DNA from: Candidatus Tidjanibacter faecipullorum
Lineage (GTDB): Bacteria; Bacteroidota; Bacteroidia; Bacteroidales; Rikenellaceae
Assembly (NCBI GenBank): GCA_019116245.1
Contig: DXCC01000004.1
Span: 88,950 to 152,949 of the forward strand
Length of the DNA: 64,000 bases
Direction of reading: 5' to 3'
Below, in pieces: positions 50,647-59,727 of the stretch. The notes below the pieces were generated by a model. It saw only the letters and a list, made by a program, of their open reading frames with translations, was not told the origin of the DNA and ran no database searches. How positions within the stretch are numbered: position 1 is the first letter of the stretch; the number at the start of each line of letters is the position of its first letter. The translations under genes were made by a program, and so were the position numbers.

Positions 50647-53136
50647 ATGAACGGTTCGACACGCAAATACCGCTGGACGGCCTATGTCGCCGCCCCCGTC
50701 ATCTTCCTGCTGGTCTCGATGTTCTACTTCGCGCCGCAGTTCCGGGGCGAGAAACTGCCCATGCACGACGTAACCCAATATGTCGGCTCGAGCGCCGACA
50801 TCGAACGGCACGTCGCCCAGTACGGCGAAGACCCCCAGTGGACGGGCAGCTCCTTCAGCGGCATGCCTTCCTACATGATCGACTTCAAGGTGCCCGCCTG
50901 GATCATCCGCCACGCCTCCAAACTCCCTCTGCACGTCATGGGCGAACCGGCGGCACTGATCTTCACGGCCATGCTCTGCTTCTGGCTGATGACCCTGCTC
51001 TGGAAAGTCGACCCCTGGGTGGGCATCGTCCCGGCGCTGGCCTACGGCTTTTCGACCTATACGATCCTCATCATCGGCGCCGGCCACATCTCCAAGGTGT
51101 GGGCCATGGCCTATGTTCCCCTGCTCGTAGGGGCGGTGGTCTACACCTACCGGGGGCGCCACCTGTGGTTCGGCGCGGCGCTGGCCGCACTGGCCGCCTC
51201 GCTGGAGATCTCGGCCAACCATCCCCAGATCACCTACTACTTCCTGCTGGTGCTGGTCGCCTTCGTCATCAACGAACTGGTGCGCGCCATCCGGCAGCAG
51301 GCCCTGCCCCGCTTCTGGAAAGCGACGGGCGTGCTGGCGCTGGCCGCCGTGCTGGCCGTGGGGTCCAACTTCGCTCCGCTCTACTACACCATGCAGCACA
51401 CGGGCGACACCACGCGCGGCGGATCGGAACTGACGGCCGGCGATGCGGCCGACCGCAACGCCCAGCGCGGCCTCGATCTGGAGTACGCCACGGCCTGGAG
51501 CTACGGCAAGTCCGAGAGCTTCAACCTCTTCATTCCCGACCTCATGGGCGGTTCGTCGGCCAATCCCTTCTCCGGCGACGGTCCCGTGGCCGATGCGCTG
51601 GCCGAATACGGCGCCCGGCCCGCCGACCTGCCGCTGGGCACCTACTGGGGCGACCAGCCCGGAACGGCCGGCCCGACCTACCTGGGCGCCGTAACCGTCT
51701 TTCTGGCCATCCTGGGGCTCTTTGTGCTGCGCGGCAGCCAGAAGTGGTGGCTGCTGGCCGTCTGCCTCCTGGCCCTGTTCCTCTCCTGGGGCAGCAACCT
51801 GATGTGGTTCACGCGCCTGTGCTTCGACCTGCTGCCCGGCTACAACAAGTTCCGCGCCGTTTCCACCGCGCTGGTCATTGTCCAGTGGACCTTCCCCGTG
51901 CTGACCATGCTGGTACTCATGGCCCTTTGGCGCAACGACATCCCCGAGCCCCGCTTCCGCAGGGGACTGCTCTGGTCGGTCGGCATCACGGGCGGCCTGG
52001 CCCTCTTCTTCGCCCTCTTCGGTGCCCGGCTGTTCGACTTCGCCGCACCGAACGACTACCCCTATCTCTACAACCTGGCCCTCCACTCGGGCTTTGACGA
52101 GTCGGGTGCCCGTCAGTTCGCCGACTACATCAGTTATTCGATGGGAACCGAACGCGCACGGATGCTACGCACGGATGCCTGGCGATCGCTGCTCTTTGTA
52201 CTGGTATCGGCCGGTTTCCTTGTGCTCTACCGCCGTCAACGGCTCGGACGTGGCGCCCTGGTGGCCGTACTGGCTGCCCTCATGTGCCTCGACCTGATTC
52301 CGGTCGACATGCGCTACCTGCCCCACGATGCCTTCGTGCCCGCCCGCCGCACGCAGATCCACCCCACCGAAGCCGACAAGGAGATCCTGAAGGACACCAC
52401 CCCCGGCTACCGCGTGGCCAACCTGTCGCTCAGCACCTTCAATGACGCCACCACCTCCTATTTCCACCGCTCCGTGGGCGGCTACCACGGCGCCAAGCTG
52501 GGCCGCTACCAGGATCTGATCGACCGCCACCTCTCGCGGATGAATCCGGAGGTGTACGACATGCTCAACACGCGCTACTTCATCGTACCCGATCCGGCAA
52601 CGGGACGGCTGATCGCCCAGTACAACCCCGCAGCGAACGGCCCGGCCTGGTTCGTGCGCACCGCAACGCTGGTCGACACCCCCGAGGAGGAGATCGACGC
52701 CCTGAACACGATCGACACCAAACGCGAGGCGGTAGTCGATGCCCGCTTTGCCGACCTCCTCACGGTGAGCGGCACGGCCGACACGACCGCCACCATTGCG
52801 CTGACCGACTACCGCGTGAACCGGCTGACCTACGAGTACGAGTCGGCAACGGACGGCGTGGCCGTCTTCTCGGAGATCTACTACGACAAGGGCTGGCATG
52901 CCACCATCGACGGCCGGGAGGCTCCCTGCTTCCGCGCCGACTACGTCCTGCGGGCCATGGTGCTCCCCGCCGGCCGCCACACGGTCGTCTTCACCTTCCG
53001 GGCCCCCCACTTCCGCGCGGCATCGGCCGTCACGCTGGTCTGCTCGCTGGTGATCCTGGCCGGCTTCGCTTCCGCCGTTGCGGTGATTGCCGAACGGCGG
53101 AAGCGAAAACAGTCTGCCGGAGAGGACAAAGCTTGA
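50647..53136 (+). CDS. YfhO family integral membrane protein
   Basis: 829 residues. The N-terminal two-thirds contain about 12 transmembrane helices (RWTAYVAAPVIFLLVSMFYFAPQF is TM1) with a large loop SADIERHVAQYGEDPQWTGSSFSGMPSYM; the C-terminal third is a soluble beta-rich domain. This is the YfhO layout; in Bacillus YfhO takes part in glycosylation of lipoteichoic acid, and in Bacteroidota its role is unknown, plausibly a GT-C-like glycosyltransferase. It is the start of a plus-strand run with ftsX, DUF3098, uppP and truB. Confidence 0.87.
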   Translation: MNGSTRKYRWTAYVAAPVIFLLVSMFYFAPQFRGEKLPMHDVTQYVGSSADIERHVAQYGEDPQWTGSSFSGMPSYMIDFKVPAWIIRHASKLPLHVMGEPAALIFTAMLCFWLMTLLWKVDPWVGIVPALAYGFSTYTILIIGAGHISKVWAMAYVPLLVGAVVYTYRGRHLWFGAALAALAASLEISANHPQITYYFLLVLVAFVINELVRAIRQQALPRFWKATGVLALAAVLAVGSNFAPLYYTMQHTGDTTRGGSELTAGDAADRNAQRGLDLEYATAWSYGKSESFNLFIPDLMGGSSANPFSGDGPVADALAEYGARPADLPLGTYWGDQPGTAGPTYLGAVTVFLAILGLFVLRGSQKWWLLAVCLLALFLSWGSNLMWFTRLCFDLLPGYNKFRAVSTALVIVQWTFPVLTMLVLMALWRNDIPEPRFRRGLLWSVGITGGLALFFALFGARLFDFAAPNDYPYLYNLALHSGFDESGARQFADYISYSMGTERARMLRTDAWRSLLFVLVSAGFLVLYRRQRLGRGALVAVLAALMCLDLIPVDMRYLPHDAFVPARRTQIHPTEADKEILKDTTPGYRVANLSLSTFNDATTSYFHRSVGGYHGAKLGRYQDLIDRHLSRMNPEVYDMLNTRYFIVPDPATGRLIAQYNPAANGPAWFVRTATLVDTPEEEIDALNTIDTKREAVVDARFADLLTVSGTADTTATIALTDYRVNRLTYEYESATDGVAVFSEIYYDKGWHATIDGREAPCFRADYVLRAMVLPAGRHTVVFTFRAPHFRAASAVTLVCSLVILAGFASAVAVIAERRKRKQSAGEDKA

Positions 53137-53147
53137 CGATCGTTCCG

Positions 53148-53155
53148 TATATTTG
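53148..53155 (+). promoter_or_regulatory. -7 box before ftsX
   Basis: TATATTTG, 47 bases before the ftsX ATG, with no recognisable -33. Confidence 0.5.
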
Positions 53156-53202
53156 CATCGCAAAAACCATTTCCAAACGCACTTTTCAAGCAACGAAATA
53201 CC

Positions 53203-54087
53203 ATGGCCAAAGCCGATAACAACCAAAGCCTCCGACGCAAGGTCCGCAACTCCTACATCATCTCGACGATCAGCATCGCGCTGGTGCTGTTCCTGCTGGG
53301 CAGCGTCGGCTACCTCATTTTCAACGCCGTGCGCGCCACGGATCTGATGAAGGAGAACTTCGCCATCCACCTCATGCTGCGCGACGGCACCAGCGACGAA
53401 CGGATTGCCGAGATCGGCCGCCAGCTGAGCGAACACGAAGCGGTCAAGGAGGTCAAGTTCACCTCGAAGGAGGTGGCGGCCGAGAACTTCGCGGCCCAGA
53501 TCGGCGACGACTTCACGGAATTCCTCGAGTTCAACCCGCTGCCCGACTCCTACGAGGTGCGCCTGCACGCCGACTACTCGAACAAGGACTACGTCAAGAC
53601 CTTCGAAAAGGAGGTCTCCTCCTGGGACGGCGTCGAGGAGGTGGTCTACCAGAAGGCCGTCATGGAGCAGATCGGAGACAACATCAACAAGTTCAACCTG
53701 GTGCTGCTGCTCTTCGGCGGCGCACTGCTGGTGATCGCCCTGATCCTGCTCAACAACACGATCCGGCTGACCATCTACTCCAAACGCTACCTCATCAACA
53801 CCATGAAGCTCGTGGGCGCCTCGCAGTGGTTCATCACCAAACCCTTCCTGTTGCGAAGCCTGCTGCACGGCCTCTACGCCTGGATCATCGCCGCCGCCAT
53901 GTTCCTGGCCCTCGTCGCCGGACTGGGCGAAGGACTGCCGGAGGTGACCCTGCTGGCCGAAAGCCGGCCGATCTACTTCGTGCTGGGCGGCATGCTGGTG
54001 CTGGGCCTGCTCATCTCGGCCCTCTTCACCGTCTTTGCCGTCAACAAGTTCGTCCGGATGAACTCCACGAAAATCAACCTCTACTAA
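53203..54087 (+). CDS. ftsX: Cell-division permease-like protein FtsX
   Basis: 294 residues. A short cytosolic N-terminus, TM1 (YIISTISIALVLFLLGSVGYLIFNAV) and an extracytoplasmic domain with NFAIHLMLRDG...KEVKFTSKEVAAENF precede TM2-TM4 of the FtsX/MacB permease domain (SKRYLINTMKLVGASQWFITKPFLLRSLLHG). With FtsE it would activate peptidoglycan hydrolases at the septum. No ftsE is in the window. DUF3098 follows 16 bases later; this pair is common in Bacteroidetes. Confidence 0.94.
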   Translation: MAKADNNQSLRRKVRNSYIISTISIALVLFLLGSVGYLIFNAVRATDLMKENFAIHLMLRDGTSDERIAEIGRQLSEHEAVKEVKFTSKEVAAENFAAQIGDDFTEFLEFNPLPDSYEVRLHADYSNKDYVKTFEKEVSSWDGVEEVVYQKAVMEQIGDNINKFNLVLLLFGGALLVIALILLNNTIRLTIYSKRYLINTMKLVGASQWFITKPFLLRSLLHGLYAWIIAAAMFLALVAGLGEGLPEVTLLAESRPIYFVLGGMLVLGLLISALFTVFAVNKFVRMNSTKINLY

Positions 54088-54103
54088 AACCGTTCCGCAT
54101 ACC

Positions 54104-54376
54104 ATGACACGCGACACACGACCGGAGCGCCGCCCTGCAACTCCGCAGAACAACGACGCCAGGATGCCCCTCGGCCGCAAGAACTACCTGCTGATGCTCA
54201 TCGGACTGGGCGTCATCATCCTCGGTTTCGTTCTGATGACGGGCGGCGGCAACGACAATCCCGACCTCTTCGACTACTCCATGTTCAACTTCAGGCGGAT
54301 CACCCTCGCCCCCATCGTGGTGCTGGCCGGCTTCGGCTTCGAGATCTTCGCCATCATGAAACGTTTCGACAAATAA
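54104..54376 (+). CDS. DUF3098 small membrane protein
   Basis: 90 residues with two transmembrane segments (YLLMLIGLGVIILGFVLMTGG and ITLAPIVVLAGFGFEIFAIM) and a polar N-terminus. This is a Bacteroidota-specific family of unknown function usually placed between ftsX and uppP, as here; an accessory role in the cell envelope is inferred only from that linkage. uppP starts 13 bases after its stop. Confidence 0.88.
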   Translation: MTRDTRPERRPATPQNNDARMPLGRKNYLLMLIGLGVIILGFVLMTGGGNDNPDLFDYSMFNFRRITLAPIVVLAGFGFEIFAIMKRFDK

Positions 54377-54389
54377 CCCCACAACCGCC

Positions 54390-55175
54390 ATGTCCGTACT
54401 GGAAGCGATCATCATGGGCATCCTGCAAGGACTCACCGAGTTCCTGCCCGTAAGCAGCAGCGGTCACCTCGAACTGGCCAACGTCCTGTTCGGCATCGAG
54501 GGCGAAAGCAACCTCCAATTCACCATGGCCGTCCACTTCGCCACGGTGCTCAGCACGATCACCGTCTTCTGGAAACCGATCGGCGAATTGCTGCGCGGCG
54601 TCTTCCGGTTCCGCATGAACGACGAGACGCGCTATGTGCTCAACATCATCGTTTCGATGATCCCCATCGGTCTGGTCGGCCTCTTCTTCAAGGACGAGAT
54701 CGAGAACCTCTTCACGGGCAACCTGCGGCTGGTGGGCTCCATGCTGCTGCTGACCGCCTGCCTGCTCTTCTTCGCCGACCGCGCCAAACCCCGCACCGGC
54801 AAGATCACGACCGGCCGCGCCTTCGTCATCGGCATCGCCCAGGCCTGCGCCGCCCTGCCGGGCCTCTCCCGCTCGGGCGCAACCATCTCGACGGGCCTGC
54901 TGCTGGGCGTCCAGCGCAGCGAGGTGTCGAAATTCTCGTTTCTCATGGTACTGATCCCCATCATCGGCATGAACTTTCTCGAACTGCTCGACATGCCCGC
55001 CGCCGGCAGCTCGATCGGCACGTGGCAGCTGGTGGGCGGCTTCGTGGCCGCCTATGTGACCGGCACGCTGGCCTGCCGCTGGATGATCGGCATCGTCAAC
55101 CGCGGCAAGCTGAAATGGTTTGCCCTCTACTGCGCCCTGGTCGGACTCGTCTCCATCATTACCTTCTTCTGCTAA
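54390..55175 (+). CDS. uppP: Undecaprenyl-diphosphatase UppP/BacA
   Basis: 261-residue integral membrane enzyme that dephosphorylates undecaprenyl diphosphate to recycle the peptidoglycan and O-antigen lipid carrier; overexpression gives bacitracin resistance in E. coli. The motifs ILQGLTEFLPVSSSGHLEL (N-terminal, with active-site Glu and Ser) and ACAALPGLSRSGATIS are clear. About eight transmembrane helices. It lies between DUF3098 and truB in a tight run. Confidence 0.96.
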   Translation: MSVLEAIIMGILQGLTEFLPVSSSGHLELANVLFGIEGESNLQFTMAVHFATVLSTITVFWKPIGELLRGVFRFRMNDETRYVLNIIVSMIPIGLVGLFFKDEIENLFTGNLRLVGSMLLLTACLLFFADRAKPRTGKITTGRAFVIGIAQACAALPGLSRSGATISTGLLLGVQRSEVSKFSFLMVLIPIIGMNFLELLDMPAAGSSIGTWQLVGGFVAAYVTGTLACRWMIGIVNRGKLKWFALYCALVGLVSIITFFC

Positions 55176-55193
55176 CCCCCACCCGCCTTCTCC

Positions 55194-55892
55194 GTGAAAC
55201 AGCCTTTCTCCAAAGAGACCGATTTCCGCAGCGGCTACGTACTCGTCGTGGACAAGCCCCTGGGCTGGACCTCGACCGACGTCGTGCGCCGCATCAAATT
55301 CATGCTTCGTCGCGACGGATTCAAGAACCTCAAGGTGGGCCATGCCGGCACCCTCGATCCGCTGGCCACGGGCGTACTGATCGTCTGCCTGGGCAAGGCC
55401 ACCAAACAGGTCGAAGCCCTGCAGGCCGAAGAGAAGGAATATGTGGCCGACCTGCGGCTCGGCGCCACGACGGCCAGCTTCGACCTCGAGCACCCCATTG
55501 ACGCCACCTACCCCTGGGAACACGTCACCCGCGAAGCGGTGGAACAGGCGCTCGCCTCCCTCTGCGGCGAACGGCTCCAGATGCCGCCCCTCTATTCGGC
55601 CAAGAAGATCGACGGCCAGCGCGCCTACGAATATGCCCGGGACGGCGAAGAGGTGAAGCTGCGCGCCGCCCTCATCCACATCTACGAGATGGAACTGCTC
55701 TCCTGCGAGCTGCCCGACCTGCGCATCCGCGTGCGGTGCAGCAAGGGCACCTACATCCGGTCGCTCGCCCGCGAAATCGGCGAGGCGGTCGGCAGCGGCG
55801 CCCACCTCACAGCCCTGCGCCGTACCCGCAGCGGCGGTTTCCGCGCCGAGGACGGCTACACGATGGACGAAATCACCGCCATCCTGAAATAA
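55194..55892 (+). CDS. truB: tRNA pseudouridine-55 synthase
   Basis: 232 residues; converts U55 of the tRNA T-loop to pseudouridine. Catalytic Asp55 is in GHAGTLDPLATGVL; later motifs are PPLYSAKKIDGQRAYEYAR and RVRCSKGTYIRSLAREIGEAVG. The start codon is GTG (no ATG nearby fits), 18 bases after the uppP stop. The PUA domain of some orthologues is absent, giving a short type. Its substrate loop makes the odd T-loop of the tRNA at 46740 worth comparing. Confidence 0.95.
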   Translation: MKQPFSKETDFRSGYVLVVDKPLGWTSTDVVRRIKFMLRRDGFKNLKVGHAGTLDPLATGVLIVCLGKATKQVEALQAEEKEYVADLRLGATTASFDLEHPIDATYPWEHVTREAVEQALASLCGERLQMPPLYSAKKIDGQRAYEYARDGEEVKLRAALIHIYEMELLSCELPDLRIRVRCSKGTYIRSLAREIGEAVGSGAHLTALRRTRSGGFRAEDGYTMDEITAILK

Positions 55893-56108
55893 CCCGCGCA
55901 TTGCCGCCGGATTCCGGTCGGATGCTCCCGACCGGACCCCGTTCTTTCCCCGTCAGCGCCGGCGGACGCCCCCGGGAGACCATCTTCCTGCCTGTTCCCC
56001 AACGGTCGGACCGCCGCTCCCGGCCACGGCATCTGCCTTGTCTTCACGAAAAAAAAGTAGTCGGCAATGAAACAAATCTCCCGTTTTTGCGTATAATGAT
56101 TATATTTT

Positions 56109-56128
56109 GGCTCTCCCTGCGGAGAGCC
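56109..56128 (+). promoter_or_regulatory. 5'-end hairpin in the queA leader
   Basis: GGCTCTCC-CTGC-GGAGAGCC, a perfect 8-bp stem with a 4-base loop, directly after an AT-rich stretch containing TATATTTTG (56101-56109). It would be at or near the 5' end of the queA mRNA. Confidence 0.5.
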
Positions 56129-56170
56129 TCCGGCCGTGCAACGCAAACCACAACATAATCTGCTGAAAGG

Positions 56171-57220
56171 ATGAAACTTTCACAATACAACTACAACTTC
56201 ACGCCCGACCTGCTGGCGAAATATCCGACCGAAAACCGCGACGAATCGCGTCTGATGGTCATCGACCGCAAAACGGGCAAAATCGAGCACCGCATCTTCA
56301 AGGACATCATCGACTACTTCGAGGAGAAGGACGTGATGATCCTCAACAACACCAAGGTCTTCCCCGCCCGCCTCTACGGCAACAAGGAGAAAACCGGCGC
56401 CGAAATCGAAATCTTCCTGCTCCGCGAGCTGAACAAGGAGCAGCGCCTGTGGGACGTGCTGGTCGATCCGGCCCGCAAGATCCGCATCGGCAACAAGCTC
56501 TACTTCGGCGACGACGACCTGCTGGTGGCCGAGGTGATCGACAACACCACCTCGCGCGGCCGCACCCTCCGCTTCCTCTTCGACGGCACCTACGAAGAGT
56601 TCCGCGCCGCCCTCTACAAGCTGGGCGAGACGCCGCTGCCGCGCTGGATCCGCGAGAAGGTGGAGCCGATCGACGCCGAACGCTACCAGACCATCTTCGC
56701 GACGGAAGAGGGTGCGGTAGCCGCTCCGACCGCCGGTCTCCACTTCAGCAAGCACCTGCTCAAACGACTCGAGATCAAGGGTGTCGAGACCGCCATGCTG
56801 ACCCTGCACGTGGGGCTGGGCAACTTCCGTACGGTCGATGTGGAGGACCTCACCAAACACAAGATGGACTCCGAACAGGTTCATATCTCGGAAGAGACGG
56901 CCGAAATCGTCAACCGGGCCAAACGGGAGGGACACCGCGTCTGCGCCATCGGCACCACCGTCCAGCGCGCCATCGAGAGCAGCGTCTCGACCGGCGGCAT
57001 GCTCAAGCCGTTCGACGGCTGGACCAACAAGTTCATCTTCTGCCCCTACGAATTCAGCGTAGCCGATTCGATGGTTTCCAACTTCCACCTGCCCTGCTCC
57101 ACGCAGCTGATGCTGGTGGCTGCCTTCGGCGGCTACGACACGGTCATGAACGCCTACAAGGTGGCCATCGAGGAGAAATACCGCTTCGGCACCTACGGCG
57201 ACGCCATGCTGATCCTGTAA
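56171..57220 (+). CDS. queA: S-adenosylmethionine:tRNA ribosyltransferase-isomerase
   Basis: 349-residue enzyme of queuosine synthesis; adds the ribosyl part of SAM to preQ1 in tRNA, giving epoxyqueuosine. Family motifs are [28 protein letters not shown] at the N-terminus, [29 protein letters not shown] and [21 protein letters not shown], and [19 protein letters not shown] near the C-terminus. It is monocistronic with a terminator. An in-frame start is unambiguous. Confidence 0.97.
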   Translation: MKLSQYNYNFTPDLLAKYPTENRDESRLMVIDRKTGKIEHRIFKDIIDYFEEKDVMILNNTKVFPARLYGNKEKTGAEIEIFLLRELNKEQRLWDVLVDPARKIRIGNKLYFGDDDLLVAEVIDNTTSRGRTLRFLFDGTYEEFRAALYKLGETPLPRWIREKVEPIDAERYQTIFATEEGAVAAPTAGLHFSKHLLKRLEIKGVETAMLTLHVGLGNFRTVDVEDLTKHKMDSEQVHISEETAEIVNRAKREGHRVCAIGTTVQRAIESSVSTGGMLKPFDGWTNKFIFCPYEFSVADSMVSNFHLPCSTQLMLVAAFGGYDTVMNAYKVAIEEKYRFGTYGDAMLIL

Positions 57221-57248
57221 GCGGCCTGCCGCACATACCCCCTTACGC

Positions 57249-57284
57249 AGCCCCGTCCCCAGCCCGGACGGGGCTCTTTTTCGA
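57249..57284 (+). terminator. Terminator of queA
   Basis: AGCCCCGTCC pairs with GGACGGGGCT around a 7-base loop, followed by CTTTTTC. Confidence 0.88.
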
Positions 57285-57315
57285 AGCAGGCTGCGAAGGT
57301 TGCCGAGAAAATCGT

Positions 57316-57323
57316 TATCTTTG
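57316..57323 (+). promoter_or_regulatory. -7 box before the starch-synthase-like gene
   Basis: TATCTTTG, 27 bases before the ATG at 57350, downstream of the queA terminator. -33 not recognised. Confidence 0.6.
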
Positions 57324-57349
57324 TGATTATTTCTAAGTTTCCCGTATTC

Positions 57350-58159
57350 ATGGCTGGTTCCAAAATACTATACGTCTGCCAGGAGATCACCCCGTATCTC
57401 CCGCCGACGGCCATTTCCTCCGAATGTCGTCTGCTGGTGCAGGCCATGCAGGAACGCGGCAACGAAACCCGAACCTTCATGCCCCGCTACGGCTCGATCA
57501 ACGAACGGCGCAATCAGCTCCACGAGGTGATCCGCCTCTCGGGCATGAACCTCATCATCGACGACAACGACCACCAGCTCATCATCAAGGTGGCCTCCAT
57601 CCCCTCGGCGCGGGTGCAGATCTACTTCATCGACAACGACGACTACTTCGCCCGCAAGGCCGTGCTGACCGATGCGGACGGCACGCCCTTCCCCGACAAC
57701 GACGAGCGGGCCATCTTCTTCGCCCGCGGCGTGCTGGAGACCGTGCGCAAGCTCCGCTGGCAGCCCACCGTGGTGCACTGCCACGGCTGGTTCTCGTCCG
57801 TGGTGCCGGTCTACCTGAAGCACACCTTCGCCGACGATCCCCTCTTCCAGAACCTCAAGATCGTCGTCTCGCTCTATGACGACGCCTTCCCGGGCACGCT
57901 CGACGGCGCCTTCCGGCAGAAGATCGAAAGCGAGGGCATCGAGGATCCGCACCTGTCGCTGCTCGACGAACCTTCATACGAAAATCTCATGAAATTCGTT
58001 ATTGGTTATGCGGACGGCGTGGTGATCCGCACCGAGCATCCCGACCCCCGGATCGTTGCCGCATACGAGGGGACGGACAAGAAGATACTCCCGTGGCAGC
58101 CCGCCGACGCACCCGATTATCTCGACAACTACCAGAAATTTTATGAGGAACTCGCTTAA
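57350..58159 (+). CDS. Starch/glycogen synthase N-terminal-domain protein
   Basis: 269 residues equal to the GT5 catalytic N-terminal Rossmann domain only: KILYVCQEITPYLPPTAISSECRLLVQAMQERGNE at the start, VVHCHGWFSSVVPVYLKH near residue 140, and the ending region DGVVIRTEHPDPRI. The C-terminal nucleotide-sugar-binding domain of a GT-B enzyme is missing, so it is unlikely to transfer glucose by itself. This short form next to a DUF4270 gene is common in Bacteroidetes. Its last 17 bases overlap the DUF4270 gene. Confidence 0.85.
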   Translation: MAGSKILYVCQEITPYLPPTAISSECRLLVQAMQERGNETRTFMPRYGSINERRNQLHEVIRLSGMNLIIDDNDHQLIIKVASIPSARVQIYFIDNDDYFARKAVLTDADGTPFPDNDERAIFFARGVLETVRKLRWQPTVVHCHGWFSSVVPVYLKHTFADDPLFQNLKIVVSLYDDAFPGTLDGAFRQKIESEGIEDPHLSLLDEPSYENLMKFVIGYADGVVIRTEHPDPRIVAAYEGTDKKILPWQPADAPDYLDNYQKFYEELA

Positions 58160-59624
58160 AGGCTTCCTGTGCAGCATGGCGGCGGTCTGTCTGACCATCC
58201 TGGCAGCCGTCTCGTGTACGCATGTGGACGACACGCTGGGACAGGACTTCATCCCCGGCGGCAATGACAAGCTCTCGCTCCACATCGATACGCTGGGGCT
58301 GGGCGAAGGCGAAGCCATCACGGCCAGCCAAGTCTTCTACGACTCCATCGGCCTGGCCGGATCGACCCGTCACACGCGCGGCGCCATGAACCTGCACATC
58401 GCCTACATGGGCCGTTCGAGCGACCCGACGTTCGGCAAGATCACGGCCGCCTCGATCGCCACGTGCCTGCCCTCCGAACCGGTACGTCCCTACTTCTACC
58501 GGGGCCGCCACAGCACGTTCGACTCGGTGAAACTGTCGCTGAACATGAAACTGGTGAGCGGCGATCCCTCCGTCCGCCAGCGGTTCAACGTCTACCGGCT
58601 GCGCGACACGCTGGCCTACACGACCGACACGATCTACTACCAGTCGTTCCGCTATGAGGATCACATCGAGTCCGAACCGGCCTTCAGCTTCGAATATTCG
58701 GGCACCCCGGCCGACATCGAGGAGATCAAGCTCGACGTTCTGCCCGCCGGCGAGGCCTTTCTGAAGGAGATGATGGCGGCCGACACGACGCTGTTCTACA
58801 GCGACCGCTACTACGAATACCTGCGCCAGTTCAAGGGCTTCGCCATCGTTCCCGACACCTCGACGCCCGAGAATGCCGCCCTCTACGTCAATTATCTGCC
58901 GAACACCTATCTGAATCTCTACTACCAGCGCGACCGCGACGACTGGGAGATCGAGGTGGACGACGAAAACAAGGAGCGGGAGATCACCGCCTACATGCAG
59001 CTGGCCTTCACCGACAACGACACCCGCGACAACACCTCCATCGCCAGCATCCGGCGCGACTATTCGGGCACGCCCTACGCGGCGCTCAACGAGGGACAGC
59101 GCATCGAGGCGGAAGGGGTCGCCTACGTGCAGGGCATCGGCGGCATGGCCACCGTACTGACCTTCCCCGACAGTTTCTTCGAGTCGCTGGAGGCCCGGAA
59201 GCCCTCGCCCGACTACACGATCTACATCAACCAGGCCCAGCTGTTCGTCTGGGTACCGGAACATACGGCGACCGCCTACGACCGCGCCTTCCAGATGATG
59301 GGCAGCTACTCCAACTACGGCAAGATGTCCATCATCGCCGACTACTATATCTCCGACTCGGAGACGACCTCCGTCGAGGTGCCCTACGACGGCAAGCTGA
59401 ACCGAAACCCCGGCAAGGGCTACTACCGCATGGACATCAGTTCGTTCCTGCAGCATGCGCTGCTCAACGATGACGACGAAAGCCGCAGTCTGACCCTCGG
59501 AGGCACCTACACGCCCTACGAGCCGTTCTCGGACTACTTCACCACCCTGATGGTGGCCGGCAGCGAACGTCCCGTCCAGGTGCGCGTCGTCTACACACTC
59601 ATCAAGCCGAACGGCGAACAGTAA
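58143..59624 (+). CDS. DUF4270 lipoprotein
   Basis: 493 residues with a lipoprotein signal (MRNSLKGFLCSMAAVCLTILAAVSC, Cys25). The rest is the DUF4270 family: DDTLGQDFIPGG then a long all-beta region with repeated FYDS/YLPNTYLNLYY elements. The family is Bacteroidota-specific and of unknown function, probably surface or periplasmic. It begins inside the upstream gene (58143-58159 overlap, shifted frame), so translation is coupled. Confidence 0.87.
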   Translation: MRNSLKGFLCSMAAVCLTILAAVSCTHVDDTLGQDFIPGGNDKLSLHIDTLGLGEGEAITASQVFYDSIGLAGSTRHTRGAMNLHIAYMGRSSDPTFGKITAASIATCLPSEPVRPYFYRGRHSTFDSVKLSLNMKLVSGDPSVRQRFNVYRLRDTLAYTTDTIYYQSFRYEDHIESEPAFSFEYSGTPADIEEIKLDVLPAGEAFLKEMMAADTTLFYSDRYYEYLRQFKGFAIVPDTSTPENAALYVNYLPNTYLNLYYQRDRDDWEIEVDDENKEREITAYMQLAFTDNDTRDNTSIASIRRDYSGTPYAALNEGQRIEAEGVAYVQGIGGMATVLTFPDSFFESLEARKPSPDYTIYINQAQLFVWVPEHTATAYDRAFQMMGSYSNYGKMSIIADYYISDSETTSVEVPYDGKLNRNPGKGYYRMDISSFLQHALLNDDDESRSLTLGGTYTPYEPFSDYFTTLMVAGSERPVQVRVVYTLIKPNGEQ

Positions 59625-59639
59625 ACCCCACACAACCAG

Positions 59640-59679
59640 GGAACCCGAAGAGAAAAGACTTTGGGTTCCTTCGTTTTAA
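59640..59679 (+). terminator. Terminator of the DUF4270 gene
   Basis: GGAACCC and GGGTTCC pair, with GAAG/CTTT extending the stem inward; TTCGTTTT follows. Confidence 0.75.
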
Positions 59680-59727
59680 GCCAGTAACCAACCAATAATT
59701 CCCGTTTCAACCGCGACGGCATTTTCA

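Noticed and set aside
56090..56101. GTATAATG as an E. coli-type -10 box for queA.
   Set aside because: Bacteroidota primary sigma does not use TATAAT; no matching -35 either.
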